From an uncultured Bacteroidales bacterium (GTDB lineage: Bacteria > Bacteroidota > Bacteroidia > Bacteroidales > Paludibacteraceae): a DNA stretch of 64,000 nt. Below are positions 44,606 to 53,896 of this stretch, one piece after another. The position numbers were made by a program, and so were the translations under genes. The first letter of the stretch is position 1, and each line of letters begins with the position of its first letter. The notes beneath the pieces are model-generated. The model was given only the letters and a program-made list of their open reading frames with translations. It ran no database searches and had not been told where the DNA came from. The stretch is taken from the NCBI GenBank assembly GCA_946187695.1, contig CAMHSB010000002.1:1-64000 (forward strand). The letters run 5' to 3'.

Positions 44606-47209
44606 ATGAACATTAATTTTCAGATTCATTATCGTGCCGAGTATGGGCAGAGTCTTTGCGTGATCGAGACGCAAGAGTCGATTTTGGGATGGTCCGAGAA
44701 ATCGCCGTTGGTGCTTAATTGTCAGGGAACTGATTTCTGGCAGGCTAATGTGCCGGTGAGCGATTTCGCAGGTGTTATTCAGTATAAATACGCCATCCGC
44801 GTAGGCGAGGGACAGTATATCTACGAGGCCGGTGAACCGCGCGTATTGACACTCAAGGCTGCCGACAAGAACCTTATTGTTCGCGATGCATGGCAGGCCA
44901 GCACGTACGAGGACAGTTTCTATACGACCGTGTTCCTGAAGTCCTTGTTTGCTCGTCAAAACCCGATGAAGGCCAAGGCTCCGAAGGGTAATATCCGTTT
45001 CTCGATTGACTTGCCGCAGATCAAGCCGACGCACGGTGTGGCGATCATCGGTAACTGCGCCGAGTTAGGCGACTGGAACCCGGATGACAAGCTCGTGATG
45101 AACGATGCCGACTTCCCGATTTGGCGCGCAGACATCAACGTCAAAGGCCAGGATATCGTGGAGTACAAATACGTGATCTATGATCTCAAATCGGGTGCGG
45201 TAATCGATACCGAATGGGGAGAGAACCGCCAGATTTGGGGCGTAGAGAAGGGTAGTGTGATCTACGAGAACGACCGTGCTTTCCGTCGTACCCAACCGCG
45301 CTGGAAGGGATCCGGTGTGGCCGTTCCGGTGTTCTCGCTGCGTAGTGCCGAAGGCTTCGGTATCGGTGAGTTCCAAGACCTGAAGAAGATGGCCGACTGG
45401 GCTGCGGCTACCGGTCAGCAGATGATCCAGACCCTGCCGATCAACGATACAACGCTGCGTCATAACAACCTCGATAGCTATCCGTACAATGCCGTTTCCG
45501 TCTTTGCACTCCATCCGATCTACATCAATATTGAGAAGATGGGTAAGTTGACGCCGGCACAGCAGAAGAAATACGAGGCACAGAAGGCAGAACTCAATGC
45601 GCTGACGATTGCGGACTACCAGAACGTCTATGACAAGAAGATGGTGTTCTTCAAGGCGCTCTACAAGCAAGACAAAGACGCTCTCTTCAGCAGCGAGGAG
45701 TACAAGGCGTTTATTAAGAAGAACGACAGTTGGTTGGAGCCGTACGCAACTTTCTTGGCGAAACGCGACAAACAGCCGAAAGACTTCTATAAGTTCCTGC
45801 AGTTCCATGCGGACAAGCAGTTGGCAGATGCGGTCGCTTATGCGCACTCGATCGGTGTGGCCATGAAGGGTGATATACCTATCGGCATCAGTCCGGACTC
45901 CGTCGATGCAGCTGTTTATCCGGAGCTCTTTAATCTGGATGCCAGTGCCGGTGCACCGCCCGATGATTTCGATGCACGCGGACAGAACTGGGGCTTCCCG
46001 ACCTATAACTGGGACAAGATGGCGGAGGATAACTTCGGCTGGTGGCAGAAACGCTTCCAGAAGATGCAGGATTATTTCGATGCGTACCGCGTCGATCATA
46101 TCCTCGGTTTCTTCCGTATCTGGCAAATGCGCAAGCAGGATGTATGGGGACTATGCGGTCATTTCGTTCCGGCCCTGCCGTATTCGTACGACGACCTGTG
46201 CGCACAAGGAGTTTGTTTGGATTGGGACCGCATGACGAAGCCGTATATCCGTAGCAATTTCTTGGGTGACGTGCTGGGCTTTGATACCGAATGGGCGAAG
46301 GCGAATGCCCTGAACACCAATGACGGCTATGTTTACTGGTTCAAACCAGAGTTCGACACCCAATTGAAGGTGCAGGAATGGGCAGATCGTCTGCTCGGCG
46401 ACGAGAAGCAACTGAAGGCTTCCGGCCTGAGTGAGGCAGCCGTACATAACATCTGCAACGGCTTGATCTATCTGCATTGCGAAGTGCTGTTCGTGGAAGA
46501 TCAGCGTCGTCCGGGATGGTTACACCCGCGCATCTCGATCTATCAGAGCCACTCGTTCAACGAGCTCTACAGCGATCAGAAAGAAGTGCTGATGCGTATC
46601 TACAATGAGTATTTCTTCCGTCGTCACACGCAGTTCTGGCGTGATTCGGCTATGCGCAAGTTACCGACGCTGATCGGTGCTACGCACATGCTCTGCTGCG
46701 GCGAGGACCTCGGTATGGTTCCGGCTTGTGTACCTGACGTAATGCATGAGTTGCAGATCCTGAGTCTGGAGATCCAACGTATGCCGAAAGATCCGACGGT
46801 TAAGTTCGCTCACCCGGCTGATGCACCGTATCAGAGTGTTTGCACGACCGGTACGCATGATATGAATCCGCTGCGCGCATGGTGGGAAGAGGATCGCGCT
46901 GTTACCCAGCGTTTCTACAACGAGCAGATGGGTTGGTGGGGCGATGCACCGCAAGAGATGAGTCCGGAGATTGCCGAGTTCATCATCAACCAGCATATGT
47001 ACAGCCCGGCTATGTGGACGATTCTACCGCTGCAAGACTGGTTGGCTATCGACGGCGATGTACGCCTCAAAGACCAGTTTGCTGAACGTATCAACGTACC
47101 GGCTAACCCGCGCCATTTCTGGAACTACCGGATGCATTTGAGTCTGGAGGACCTGATGAAATGCGATAAGCTGAATGCGAAAATCAAGAAGCTGACAGGC
47201 GTTCGCTAA
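44606..47209 (+). CDS. malQ: 4-alpha-glucanotransferase with N-terminal starch-binding domains
   Basis: 867 aa, the long form typical of Bacteroidales. Residues 1-250 hold two CBM20-like domains (FQIHYRAEYGQSLCVIET; GVAIIGNCAELGDWNPDD), followed by a GH77 catalytic domain. Visible GH77 landmarks: FSLRSAEGFGIGEFQDLK, LPIND, YRVDHILGFFRIWQM with the catalytic Asp, GEDLGMVP with the acid/base Glu, and TTGTHDMNPLRAWW. The enzyme transfers alpha-1,4-glucan segments between malto-oligosaccharides in cytoplasmic glycogen/maltodextrin metabolism. It has its own promoter, and its 3' end overlaps convergent ispH by 26 bases. Confidence 0.95.
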   Translation: MNINFQIHYRAEYGQSLCVIETQESILGWSEKSPLVLNCQGTDFWQANVPVSDFAGVIQYKYAIRVGEGQYIYEAGEPRVLTLKAADKNLIVRDAWQASTYEDSFYTTVFLKSLFARQNPMKAKAPKGNIRFSIDLPQIKPTHGVAIIGNCAELGDWNPDDKLVMNDADFPIWRADINVKGQDIVEYKYVIYDLKSGAVIDTEWGENRQIWGVEKGSVIYENDRAFRRTQPRWKGSGVAVPVFSLRSAEGFGIGEFQDLKKMADWAAATGQQMIQTLPINDTTLRHNNLDSYPYNAVSVFALHPIYINIEKMGKLTPAQQKKYEAQKAELNALTIADYQNVYDKKMVFFKALYKQDKDALFSSEEYKAFIKKNDSWLEPYATFLAKRDKQPKDFYKFLQFHADKQLADAVAYAHSIGVAMKGDIPIGISPDSVDAAVYPELFNLDASAGAPPDDFDARGQNWGFPTYNWDKMAEDNFGWWQKRFQKMQDYFDAYRVDHILGFFRIWQMRKQDVWGLCGHFVPALPYSYDDLCAQGVCLDWDRMTKPYIRSNFLGDVLGFDTEWAKANALNTNDGYVYWFKPEFDTQLKVQEWADRLLGDEKQLKASGLSEAAVHNICNGLIYLHCEVLFVEDQRRPGWLHPRISIYQSHSFNELYSDQKEVLMRIYNEYFFRRHTQFWRDSAMRKLPTLIGATHMLCCGEDLGMVPACVPDVMHELQILSLEIQRMPKDPTVKFAHPADAPYQSVCTTGTHDMNPLRAWWEEDRAVTQRFYNEQMGWWGDAPQEMSPEIAEFIINQHMYSPAMWTILPLQDWLAIDGDVRLKDQFAERINVPANPRHFWNYRMHLSLEDLMKCDKLNAKIKKLTGVR

Positions 47210-48086
47210 CGGCTTCCATGAGCCATAAAGGCGTGCTGGTGGCACCACAGATCCCGACCTTCGTGTCGGGATTTGTTGATTTATGATTTATGATTTTTGA
47301 TTTGAGATTTTCGACTTCGTCGGGTGACGAAATAAAGAAAGTATTCGGATTTGCTTCTTTGCAATGATTAAAGAGCACTTTCGCGTTGGAGGATTTAGTG
47401 CCACCAACAAAGAGAACGATATCATTGGCGCGAGCGAAGGCTTGGAGCTCTTTCACGCGATTCGCTACGCTGCGGCAGATGGTGTCGTGGTATTCGAAAC
47501 GGTATCCCGGAATCCCGGTATCGCGGAATCTCGATTCAATGGTTTCTACGAGGGCATGGAAGCCTTCAACGGATTTGGTGGTCTGGGAGAAGAGGTAGAT
47601 GGGGCGTGTGAAATCGAGGCGGTCGAGTTGATCAACGGACTCGATGACGATTGCGGTGTTATTGGTCTGGCCTTGCAGACCGATAACCTCGGCATGTCCG
47701 GGTTTGCCGTAGATGATGATCTGCGGTGGAACGGCTTCGTCGTTGCGATGCTGCTCGTAGCAGGCACGAATACGGTCCTGCAGTTTTTTGACCACAGGAC
47801 AGGTGGCATCGATGATCTCTATGCCGCGTTGCTGCGCAATCCAATAGGTGGAGGGCGGTTCCCCGTGTGCCCGAAGGAGCACGCGCGAATGAGAAGGAAG
47901 CGTACGCAGGTCATCATAATCGATGGTGGCAAGTCCTTTGAGTTCGAGCCGTGCGACCTCTTGTCCGTTATGCACGATATCGCCCAAGCAATAAAGCGAA
48001 CCTTTCTGAAGTTCGCTCTCTGCTGCTTGGATGGCACGTGTCACACCGAAGCAGAAACCGGAGTTTGTATCAATCGATACAACCAT
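47184..48086 (-). CDS. ispH: 4-hydroxy-3-methylbut-2-enyl diphosphate reductase
   Basis: 300 aa, final enzyme of the MEP isoprenoid pathway, with a [4Fe-4S] cluster. The three cluster cysteines appear in GFCFGVTRA (residue 12), DATCPVVKK and HDTICRSV, with RAHGEPP and GICGATSTP as further landmarks. A stretch near the C-terminus (ENLKSKIINHKSTNPDTK) is encoded by an AAATCATAAATC-type simple motif that also occurs between ispH and cmk, so this loop seems to have been inserted or altered without breaking the frame. Arranged with cmk and porQ on one strand, a common Bacteroidota order. Confidence 0.93.
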   Translation of the reverse strand: MVVSIDTNSGFCFGVTRAIQAAESELQKGSLYCLGDIVHNGQEVARLELKGLATIDYDDLRTLPSHSRVLLRAHGEPPSTYWIAQQRGIEIIDATCPVVKKLQDRIRACYEQHRNDEAVPPQIIIYGKPGHAEVIGLQGQTNNTAIVIESVDQLDRLDFTRPIYLFSQTTKSVEGFHALVETIESRFRDTGIPGYRFEYHDTICRSVANRVKELQAFARANDIVLFVGGTKSSNAKVLFNHCKEANPNTFFISSPDEVENLKSKIINHKSTNPDTKVGICGATSTPLWLMEAVSERLSAS

Positions 48087-48093
48087 TTATGAT

Positions 48094-48768
48094 TTAAGAT
48101 TTTTGATTTAAGATTTTATCAAAGAGGCCATAAATGACTTCCATCTGTTCGTCCGGAGTCATGTGGCTGTTGTCCACAACGATTGCATCTTCTGCCTGGC
48201 GCAGCGGGCTCTCCGCACGGTGCGTATCGCGGTAATCGCGGTCGTTGACATCGGCAAGCACTTCATCGTAGTTCGGCTTCTCGCCTTTGGCAACCAATTC
48301 ATCGTAACGCCGTTGTGCCCGCACTTCGGGGCTGGCGGTGAGGAAGAGCTTGAGTTCGGCTTTCGGGAAAACCACTGTACCGATATCGCGGCCGTCCATG
48401 ACGATACCTTTCGCGTCGCCCATCTTCTGTTGCTGCGCGACGAGGAACGCACGTACCTCTTTGATCTGCGAGACCTGGCTGGCGCGATTGCCTACCTCCA
48501 AGGTACGCACCAAACCCTCGACGTCTTCGCCGTTCAAGGTGACGTGTTGCGCACCGTTCACAAGCACAAAACCCACCTCTATCTGCGGCAGCGCGGCAAT
48601 GATGTCGGCTGTTTCCGTCAGGTTGTTGCGAAGGGTGTACAGGGCAATCGCGCGGTACATGGCACCGGTGTCCACATAGGTGTAGCCGGCGTATTTGGCG
48701 AGCGCCTTGGCTATAGTGGATTTGCCGCAACTGCTATAGCCGTCAATGGCAACAATTATTTTGCTCAT
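48094..48768 (-). CDS. cmk: Cytidylate kinase
   Basis: 224 aa. The P-loop GYSSCGKSTIAKALAK starts near residue 10, followed by YVDTGAMYRAIALYTL and the family's VMDGRDIGTVVFPKAELKLF near residue 122, and ends with a lid region (RAQRRYDELVAKG) and DNSHMTPDEQ. It phosphorylates CMP/dCMP in the cytoplasm. Its ATG overlaps the porQ stop (ATGA). The last codons (ILNQKS) are read from an AAATCTTAAATC-type motif that continues into the 7-base gap before ispH. Confidence 0.95.
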   Translation of the reverse strand: MSKIIVAIDGYSSCGKSTIAKALAKYAGYTYVDTGAMYRAIALYTLRNNLTETADIIAALPQIEVGFVLVNGAQHVTLNGEDVEGLVRTLEVGNRASQVSQIKEVRAFLVAQQQKMGDAKGIVMDGRDIGTVVFPKAELKLFLTASPEVRAQRRYDELVAKGEKPNYDEVLADVNDRDYRDTHRAESPLRQAEDAIVVDNSHMTPDEQMEVIYGLFDKILNQKS

Positions 48769-49868
48769 CTCATTAAAGAATTGATATCTAACGTTAATCC
48801 TACCTGGTAGGAGAAATTGGACTTGGTCATCTGGCTGATGGCAAAATCCACATGTGCCTGTTTGATGCGGATACCGAGTCCCAATGCAAAACCAGCGAGC
48901 GAACGCTGGTCGATCAGGTTCAACTCCGCACGACGACGGTGGTTGTAACTGAAAGCGATGTAGAAACGCTCGCGTTTGTCCACGACTTCAACCGTCCAAA
49001 TCGTGTGGCGGAATAGCATGTCGTACCAAGGTACGTCGTGGGAGATGATGTCTCCGGTCGTGAGGCTTTTGTCGAGCGATGTCCATTCGTAGTTGAGGTA
49101 CCAGGTCTGCATGTTGTGGATCTGCATGTGGAACCGCAGGGGTGCTTGTTTCACGCGATAGGTGAGACCTAACTGCAGGTTGAGCGGCAGGATCTCATGA
49201 CCCGTACCATCCTCATCGGTGTAGAATCCTTTGAGTTGCCAACCGATATTTTGCAGCACCAGACCCATCTGGAAGGTGGAGTCTTTGGTCTGGAAATGCG
49301 CACCGACATCTGCTCCGAGGGCGAACGAGTTGTAATGCTCGTAGATGGAATATACGGGCTTGAGCGTGACACCCACTTTGAACATCGGACCTAGTTGGCG
49401 CGCGTACATAATGTCAATAAGGATGTCCCGTGCGCCGAAGGTACCGCCAGTAAGGGTACCATGGTCGTCCGCATATTTCATCTTTCCGTAATCAAGGTAG
49501 TGAAGGCCCACGGCGAAGTAGTTAGGCTTATCCGGCTCACCGTCTCCGGTGTAAGGAGCCTCTACTTTGGAGCGCCCGAAGTTATGCCCGTAGAGGGCGG
49601 AACCGAACATGGTGCCGGGCAGATAGTAGGAGTAATTGAGCTGCAGCATCATATGGCTGTTGGCATGGAGCAGGGCAGGGTTACACATGCCCATCGAGAT
49701 GTCTCCGTCGCTGAGACTGACGTTGCTGCCGCCCAGCGCATTGATACGCGAAGACACCGGCAGACTCATGAAAGAAAACACCGATCGCCCCGCATTCGAC
49801 ACCTGCGCCAGCGCACTATGAGCTACCAGCAACAGGCCTACTAATATGATAAGTCCATATTTCCGCAT
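48765..49868 (-). CDS. porQ: Type IX secretion system protein PorQ
   Basis: 367 aa with signal peptide RKYGLIILVGLLLVAHSALA. The N-terminal GRSVFSFMSLPVSSRINALG, then SDGDISMGMCNPALL, is diagnostic of PorQ, a beta-barrel of the PorV/FadL class that works with PorU, PorV and PorZ at the outer-membrane attachment complex, where sorting signals are cleaved. The rest shows alternating amphipathic strands, ending in a long strand ...VGLTLDINSLMR. It is the first gene of a porQ-cmk-ispH operon with its own promoter. Confidence 0.92.
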   Translation of the reverse strand: MRKYGLIILVGLLLVAHSALAQVSNAGRSVFSFMSLPVSSRINALGGSNVSLSDGDISMGMCNPALLHANSHMMLQLNYSYYLPGTMFGSALYGHNFGRSKVEAPYTGDGEPDKPNYFAVGLHYLDYGKMKYADDHGTLTGGTFGARDILIDIMYARQLGPMFKVGVTLKPVYSIYEHYNSFALGADVGAHFQTKDSTFQMGLVLQNIGWQLKGFYTDEDGTGHEILPLNLQLGLTYRVKQAPLRFHMQIHNMQTWYLNYEWTSLDKSLTTGDIISHDVPWYDMLFRHTIWTVEVVDKRERFYIAFSYNHRRRAELNLIDQRSLAGFALGLGIRIKQAHVDFAISQMTKSNFSYQVGLTLDINSLMR

Positions 49869-49882
49869 TTTAAATTCGACTG

Positions 49883-49913
49883 CAAAAGTACAACTTTTTT
49901 TTCAATTGTGCAA
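49883..49913 (-). promoter_or_regulatory. Promoter of porQ-cmk-ispH
   Basis: Minus strand TTG (49911-49913), 20 bases, TACTTTTG (49883-49890). The -7 element ends 14 bases before the ATG, so the leader is very short. Confidence 0.78.
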
Positions 49914-49920
49914 ATTTTAT

Positions 49921-49951
49921 TTGTATATTCCGGATTTTTTTTGTACCTTTG
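49921..49951 (+). promoter_or_regulatory. Promoter of the sdh/frd operon
   Basis: Plus strand TTG (49921-49923), 20 bases, TACCTTTG (49944-49951). It stands back to back with the porQ promoter and gives a leader of about 55 bases. Confidence 0.8.
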
Positions 49952-50013
49952 CACCCGCAAAGGTTTTTGACAAACACAAATAATTTAAATAATATCAAAA
50001 TCAAACAATTTTT

Positions 50014-50706
50014 ATGTGGTTAAAAGACTCTTCTATCGGCCGTAAGTTCGTTATGAGCTTGACAGGCCTGGCGTTGGTCTTCTTCCTGCTTTTCCACGGC
50101 TGTATGAACCTGGCCGTGGTATTCTCGGAAGATGCCTACAACATGATTTGCGAGTTTCTCGGAGCCAACTGGTACGCCCTCATCGGCACGCTCGGTCTGG
50201 CATTCCTGGTGCTGGTGCATTTCTGCTATGCAATCTATCTGACTATCCAGAATCGTGCAGCGCGCGGTAACGACCGCTATGCGGTAACAGGTAAGAAAGA
50301 AGGCGTAGATTGGGAATCGGAGAACATGCTCGTGCTTGGTACGATCGTGATCGGTTTCCTCGTGCTGCACCTGTACAATTTCTGGTTCCGTATGCAGTTG
50401 GCTGAGATTACCGAAGGTGCTACCGCAGGTGCGTTCAGCCCGACGGACGGTGCGGCTTATGTAAAGGCACTGTTCACGGCTCCTTGCTGCGGTCAGATCT
50501 ACTGCGTGCTGTATCTGATTTGGCTCTGCGCCCTCTGGTTCCACCTGAACCACGGTGTATGGTCGGCGCTGCACACGCTGGGTTGGAACAACCTCGTGTG
50601 GATGAAACGTATCAAAGTGATCGGTTGCATCGTTGCTACGTTGGCCGTTCTGCCGTTCGCTATCGTTGTTTTGTATTACTTCGGCATGGGTCTGGCTATG
50701 CTATAA
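50014..50706 (+). CDS. sdhC: Succinate dehydrogenase/fumarate reductase cytochrome b subunit
   Basis: 230 aa with five hydrophobic segments, starting SSIGRKFVMSLTGLALVFFL, the di-heme cytochrome b type of Bacteroidota and epsilonproteobacteria. Several histidines in membrane segments (for example LLFHGCMNLAVV, VLVHFCYAIYL, HLYNFWF, WFHLNHGVWSALHTLGWNN) are likely heme ligands. It anchors the flavoprotein and iron-sulfur subunits and exchanges electrons with menaquinone. First gene of the operon; the sdhA ATG is 12 bases downstream. Confidence 0.93.
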   Translation: MWLKDSSIGRKFVMSLTGLALVFFLLFHGCMNLAVVFSEDAYNMICEFLGANWYALIGTLGLAFLVLVHFCYAIYLTIQNRAARGNDRYAVTGKKEGVDWESENMLVLGTIVIGFLVLHLYNFWFRMQLAEITEGATAGAFSPTDGAAYVKALFTAPCCGQIYCVLYLIWLCALWFHLNHGVWSALHTLGWNNLVWMKRIKVIGCIVATLAVLPFAIVVLYYFGMGLAML

Positions 50707-50718
50707 AATTTTAACATT

Positions 50719-52821
50719 ATGGCAAAGAAAGAAGAAATAAAGGAAGCTGCTGTTAAGGCAGCTAAGAAAGTAGCCGTAAAGGCTGCTGAGGCTGCATTGG
50801 ATGTAGCAGAAGCTGCGGTAAACAAAGTAGCGGAGGCTGTGAAAGAGGCTACCACGCCGGTTATCACGCCGGAAATGGCGAAGATTCCTGCAGGTCCGTT
50901 AGAGCTGAAGTGGACTAACTACAAGAACCACCAGAAACTCGTCAACCCTGCTAACAAACGCCGTCTGGACATCATCGTTGTTGGAACCGGTCTGGCAGGT
51001 GCGAGTGCTGCGGCTTCGCTGGCAGAGATGGGCTTTAACGTGCTGAACTTCTGTATTCAGGACAGTCCGCGCCGCGCGCACTCTATTGCTGCACAAGGTG
51101 GTATCAACGCTGCGAAGAACTACCAGAACGATGGTGATAGCGTTTATCGTCTCTACTACGATACGATCAAGGGCGGTGACTACCGTGCTCGCGAGGCGAA
51201 CGTATATCGTCTGGCGGAAGTTTCCAATAATATCATCGACCAGTGTGTGGCACAGGGCGTTCCTTTCGCACGCGAATACGGAGGTCTTCTCGACAACCGT
51301 TCTTTCGGTGGTGCACAGGTAAGCCGTACGTTCTACGCCAAGGGTCAGACCGGTCAGCAGTTGCTCCTCGGCGCATATAGCGCTTTGAGTCGTCAGATAG
51401 GTAAAGGCAAAGTGAAGATGTACACCCGCTACGAGATGCTGGACATCGTCCTCATCCCGGATGAGAACGGCGAGAAACGTGCGCGTGGTATCATTGCCCG
51501 TAACCTGGTTACCGGCCGTATTGAGCGCTTCTTCGCGCACGCTGTGGTAGTTGGTTCCGGTGGTTACGGAAACACCTTCTTCCTGAGTACGAATGCGATG
51601 GCATCGAACGGTTCGGCTGCTATGCAGATGTACCGTCACGGCGCTTTGTTCGCTAACCCCTGCTACGCACAGATCCACCCGACCTGTATTCCGAAGCACG
51701 GTGATTTCCAGAGTAAGCTGACACTGATGTCGGAGTCGCTCCGTAACGACGGTCGTATCTGGGTGCCGAAGAAACTGGAGGATGCAAAGCGTCTGCAAGC
51801 CGGTGAGATCAAGGGTCGTGACATCCCCGAAGAGGATCGTGACTACTATCTCGAGCGTCGTTATCCGGCCTTCGGTAACTTGGTTCCGCGTGACGTTGCT
51901 TCGCGTGCTGCTAAAGAGCGTTGCGACAAGGGTTACGGCGTGAACAATACCGGTTTGGCTGTCTTCCTCGACTTCTCGGACGCTATTCAGCGCCTCGGTA
52001 AGGACGTGGTTGCACAGAAATACGGAAACTTGTTCCAGATGTACGAGAAGATCGTGGACGAGAACCCGTACGAGAACCCGATGATGATCTTCCCGGCTAT
52101 CCACTACACGATGGGTGGTATCTGGGTGGACTACGAGCTGCAGACGACCGTTAAGGGTCTGTTCTGTATCGGTGAGGCGAACTTCTCCGACCACGGTGCT
52201 AACCGTCTGGGTGCTTCGGCCCTCATGCAAGGTTTGGCTGACGGTTACTTCGTACTTCCTTATACGATTCAGAACTACCTGAGCGACCAGATCGGTGTTC
52301 CGCGTATGAGTACCGACCTGCCTGAGTTCGCTGAGGCTGAGAAGGCTGTACAAGACAAGATCGACAAACTGATGGCTATCCAAGGAAAGCGTTCGGTAGA
52401 TTCGATCCACAAAGAGCTGGGTCTCATCATGTGGGACTTCGTAGGTATGGGTCGTACGGCTGAAGGCTTGAAGGAAGGTATTGCGAAGATCGATGCCATC
52501 AAGAAAGAGTTCTGGACGAACGTCTATATCCCGGGTGAGGCGAACAGCCTGAACAACGAGCTCGAAAAAGCGCTCCGTCTGGCTGACTTCATTGAGATTG
52601 GTCGTCTGATGGCTGTAGATGCGCTCCATCGTGAGGAGAGCTGCGGTGGTCACTTCCGCGAGGAATACCAGACACCGGAAGGTGAGGCTCTCCGTCAGGA
52701 TGACAAGTTCGCCTATGTCGGCTGCTGGAAATATATGGGCGACGACAAGGAACCGCAACTCATCAAGGAGCCGCTTGACTACGAATTCACGGAAAGGAAG
52801 ACAAGAAATTACAAGAATTAA
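50719..52821 (+). CDS. sdhA: Fumarate reductase/succinate dehydrogenase flavoprotein subunit with unusual N-terminal extension
   Basis: 700 aa. From about residue 53 the protein is a standard Bacteroidota flavoprotein: [20 protein letters not shown], dinucleotide fold [22 protein letters not shown]-linking [17 protein letters not shown], active-site region [10 protein letters not shown] and the HxMGG-like [15 protein letters not shown]. The first 52 residues are an Ala/Lys/Glu/Val-rich amphipathic helix ([20 protein letters not shown]) not usual in the family. The ATG at 50719 is 12 bases after sdhC; an alternative start at Met53 (50875) would leave a long gap, so the extension is probably translated. 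Confidence 0.94.
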   Translation: MAKKEEIKEAAVKAAKKVAVKAAEAALDVAEAAVNKVAEAVKEATTPVITPEMAKIPAGPLELKWTNYKNHQKLVNPANKRRLDIIVVGTGLAGASAAASLAEMGFNVLNFCIQDSPRRAHSIAAQGGINAAKNYQNDGDSVYRLYYDTIKGGDYRAREANVYRLAEVSNNIIDQCVAQGVPFAREYGGLLDNRSFGGAQVSRTFYAKGQTGQQLLLGAYSALSRQIGKGKVKMYTRYEMLDIVLIPDENGEKRARGIIARNLVTGRIERFFAHAVVVGSGGYGNTFFLSTNAMASNGSAAMQMYRHGALFANPCYAQIHPTCIPKHGDFQSKLTLMSESLRNDGRIWVPKKLEDAKRLQAGEIKGRDIPEEDRDYYLERRYPAFGNLVPRDVASRAAKERCDKGYGVNNTGLAVFLDFSDAIQRLGKDVVAQKYGNLFQMYEKIVDENPYENPMMIFPAIHYTMGGIWVDYELQTTVKGLFCIGEANFSDHGANRLGASALMQGLADGYFVLPYTIQNYLSDQIGVPRMSTDLPEFAEAEKAVQDKIDKLMAIQGKRSVDSIHKELGLIMWDFVGMGRTAEGLKEGIAKIDAIKKEFWTNVYIPGEANSLNNELEKALRLADFIEIGRLMAVDALHREESCGGHFREEYQTPEGEALRQDDKFAYVGCWKYMGDDKEPQLIKEPLDYEFTERKTRNYKN

Positions 52822-52827
52822 AAAGAG

Positions 52828-53058
52828 ATGTTTAATTTAATATTAGGAATTTTTGCCATTTGCTTTGGTTGCTACTCCTTATATTTATGGGTCGCTGGTA
52901 AAACTGAAAAGTTTGGTAAACTGGAATCCATGAAAAAAACTTTTGGAGAAAAACTGGGTAAAGTAATCCATATTATTGGATATGTTGTGGCTCCTTTATT
53001 AGTGGGTATAGTATTTTTAGTATTGTACTTTCTGGAAAACAATTTAATTAATCAATAA
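52828..53058 (+). CDS. Small membrane protein between sdhA and sdhB
   Basis: 76 aa with two hydrophobic segments ([19 protein letters not shown] and [20 protein letters not shown]) joined by a basic loop ([18 protein letters not shown]). It starts 6 bases after the sdhA stop and ends 11 bases before sdhB, so it is co-transcribed. Its AT-rich codon choice differs sharply from the highly biased codons of sdhA and sdhB. It might be an extra anchor or assembly factor for the complex, or a recently arrived gene; no family recognised. Confidence 0.65.
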   Translation: MFNLILGIFAICFGCYSLYLWVAGKTEKFGKLESMKKTFGEKLGKVIHIIGYVVAPLLVGIVFLVLYFLENNLINQ

Positions 53059-53069
53059 TACATAGAACA

Positions 53070-53825
53070 ATGGATCAGTATATTGATATAAAAGTTAGGG
53101 TATGGCGTCAAGCCGGACCTAAAGCACAAGGTCATTTTGAGACGTATGACCTGAAGCACGTCTTCCAAGGTGCTTCGTTCTTGGAGATGATCGATATTCT
53201 CAACGAGCAACTCGTTGCAGAGCACAAAGACCCTGTTACCTACGATCACGACTGCCGTGAGGGTATCTGTGGTATGTGCTCGATGTACGTCAACGGTCAC
53301 CCGCACGGACCTGACAGCGCTATCACGACCTGCCAGCTCCACATGCGTAAGTTCAAAGACGGTGAGACGATCACCGTTGAACCATGGCGTAGCCGTGCGT
53401 TCCCTGTAATCAAGGACTTGATGGTGGATCGCGGTGCGTACGACAAGATCATGCAGGCAGGTGGTTTCGTGAGTGTCAACACCGGTGGTGTACCTGACGC
53501 GAACGCAATTCCTATTCCGAAGCCCGTTGCTGACGAAGCGATGGATGCTGCTTCCTGTATCGGTTGCGGCGCATGTGCTGCGGCTTGTAAGAACGGTTCG
53601 GCGATGTTGTTCGTAGCTGCGAAGGTAAGCCAGTTGGCTTTGCTCCCGCAAGGTAAGATCGAGGCTGCTGCACGTGCGAAAGCGATGGTGGCTAAGATGG
53701 ACGAACTCGGATTCGGTAACTGTACCAACACCGGTGCTTGTGCTGCTGAGTGCCCGAAATCGGTAAGCCTCGCTAATATCGCTCGCCTCAACCGCGAATT
53801 TATCGGCGCAAAGTTCAAAGACTAA
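53070..53825 (+). CDS. sdhB: Succinate dehydrogenase/fumarate reductase iron-sulfur subunit
   Basis: 251 aa. The [2Fe-2S] motif [16 protein letters not shown] is at about residues 62-77, with the fourth Cys in TTCQLHM, and two ferredoxin-like cysteine clusters follow, [14 protein letters not shown] and [14 protein letters not shown]. It carries electrons between the flavin and the heme-bearing membrane subunit. Last gene of the operon, followed by a strong terminator. Confidence 0.95.
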   Translation: MDQYIDIKVRVWRQAGPKAQGHFETYDLKHVFQGASFLEMIDILNEQLVAEHKDPVTYDHDCREGICGMCSMYVNGHPHGPDSAITTCQLHMRKFKDGETITVEPWRSRAFPVIKDLMVDRGAYDKIMQAGGFVSVNTGGVPDANAIPIPKPVADEAMDAASCIGCGACAAACKNGSAMLFVAAKVSQLALLPQGKIEAAARAKAMVAKMDELGFGNCTNTGACAAECPKSVSLANIARLNREFIGAKFKD

Positions 53826-53840
53826 TCTCATGTCTATAGC

Positions 53841-53867
53841 ACGAGGGCGGCTGATACCCGCCCTCGT
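53841..53867 (+). terminator. Rho-independent terminator of the sdh operon
   Basis: A perfect 10-bp GC-rich stem, ACGAGGGCGG with CCGCCCTCGT, around a 7-base loop, 15 bases after the sdhB stop. T-rich sequence follows only after about 15 bases. Confidence 0.8.
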
Positions 53868-53896
53868 TGCACTAAAAATACTTTAATTTTTTGCTT

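Noticed and set aside
45065..46126. 353-codon minus-strand open frame opposite malQ
   Set aside because: Shadow frame inside a clear GH77 gene.
50899..52758. 619-codon minus-strand open frame opposite sdhA
   Set aside because: Shadow of the strongly codon-biased flavoprotein gene; no signal, motif or control region.
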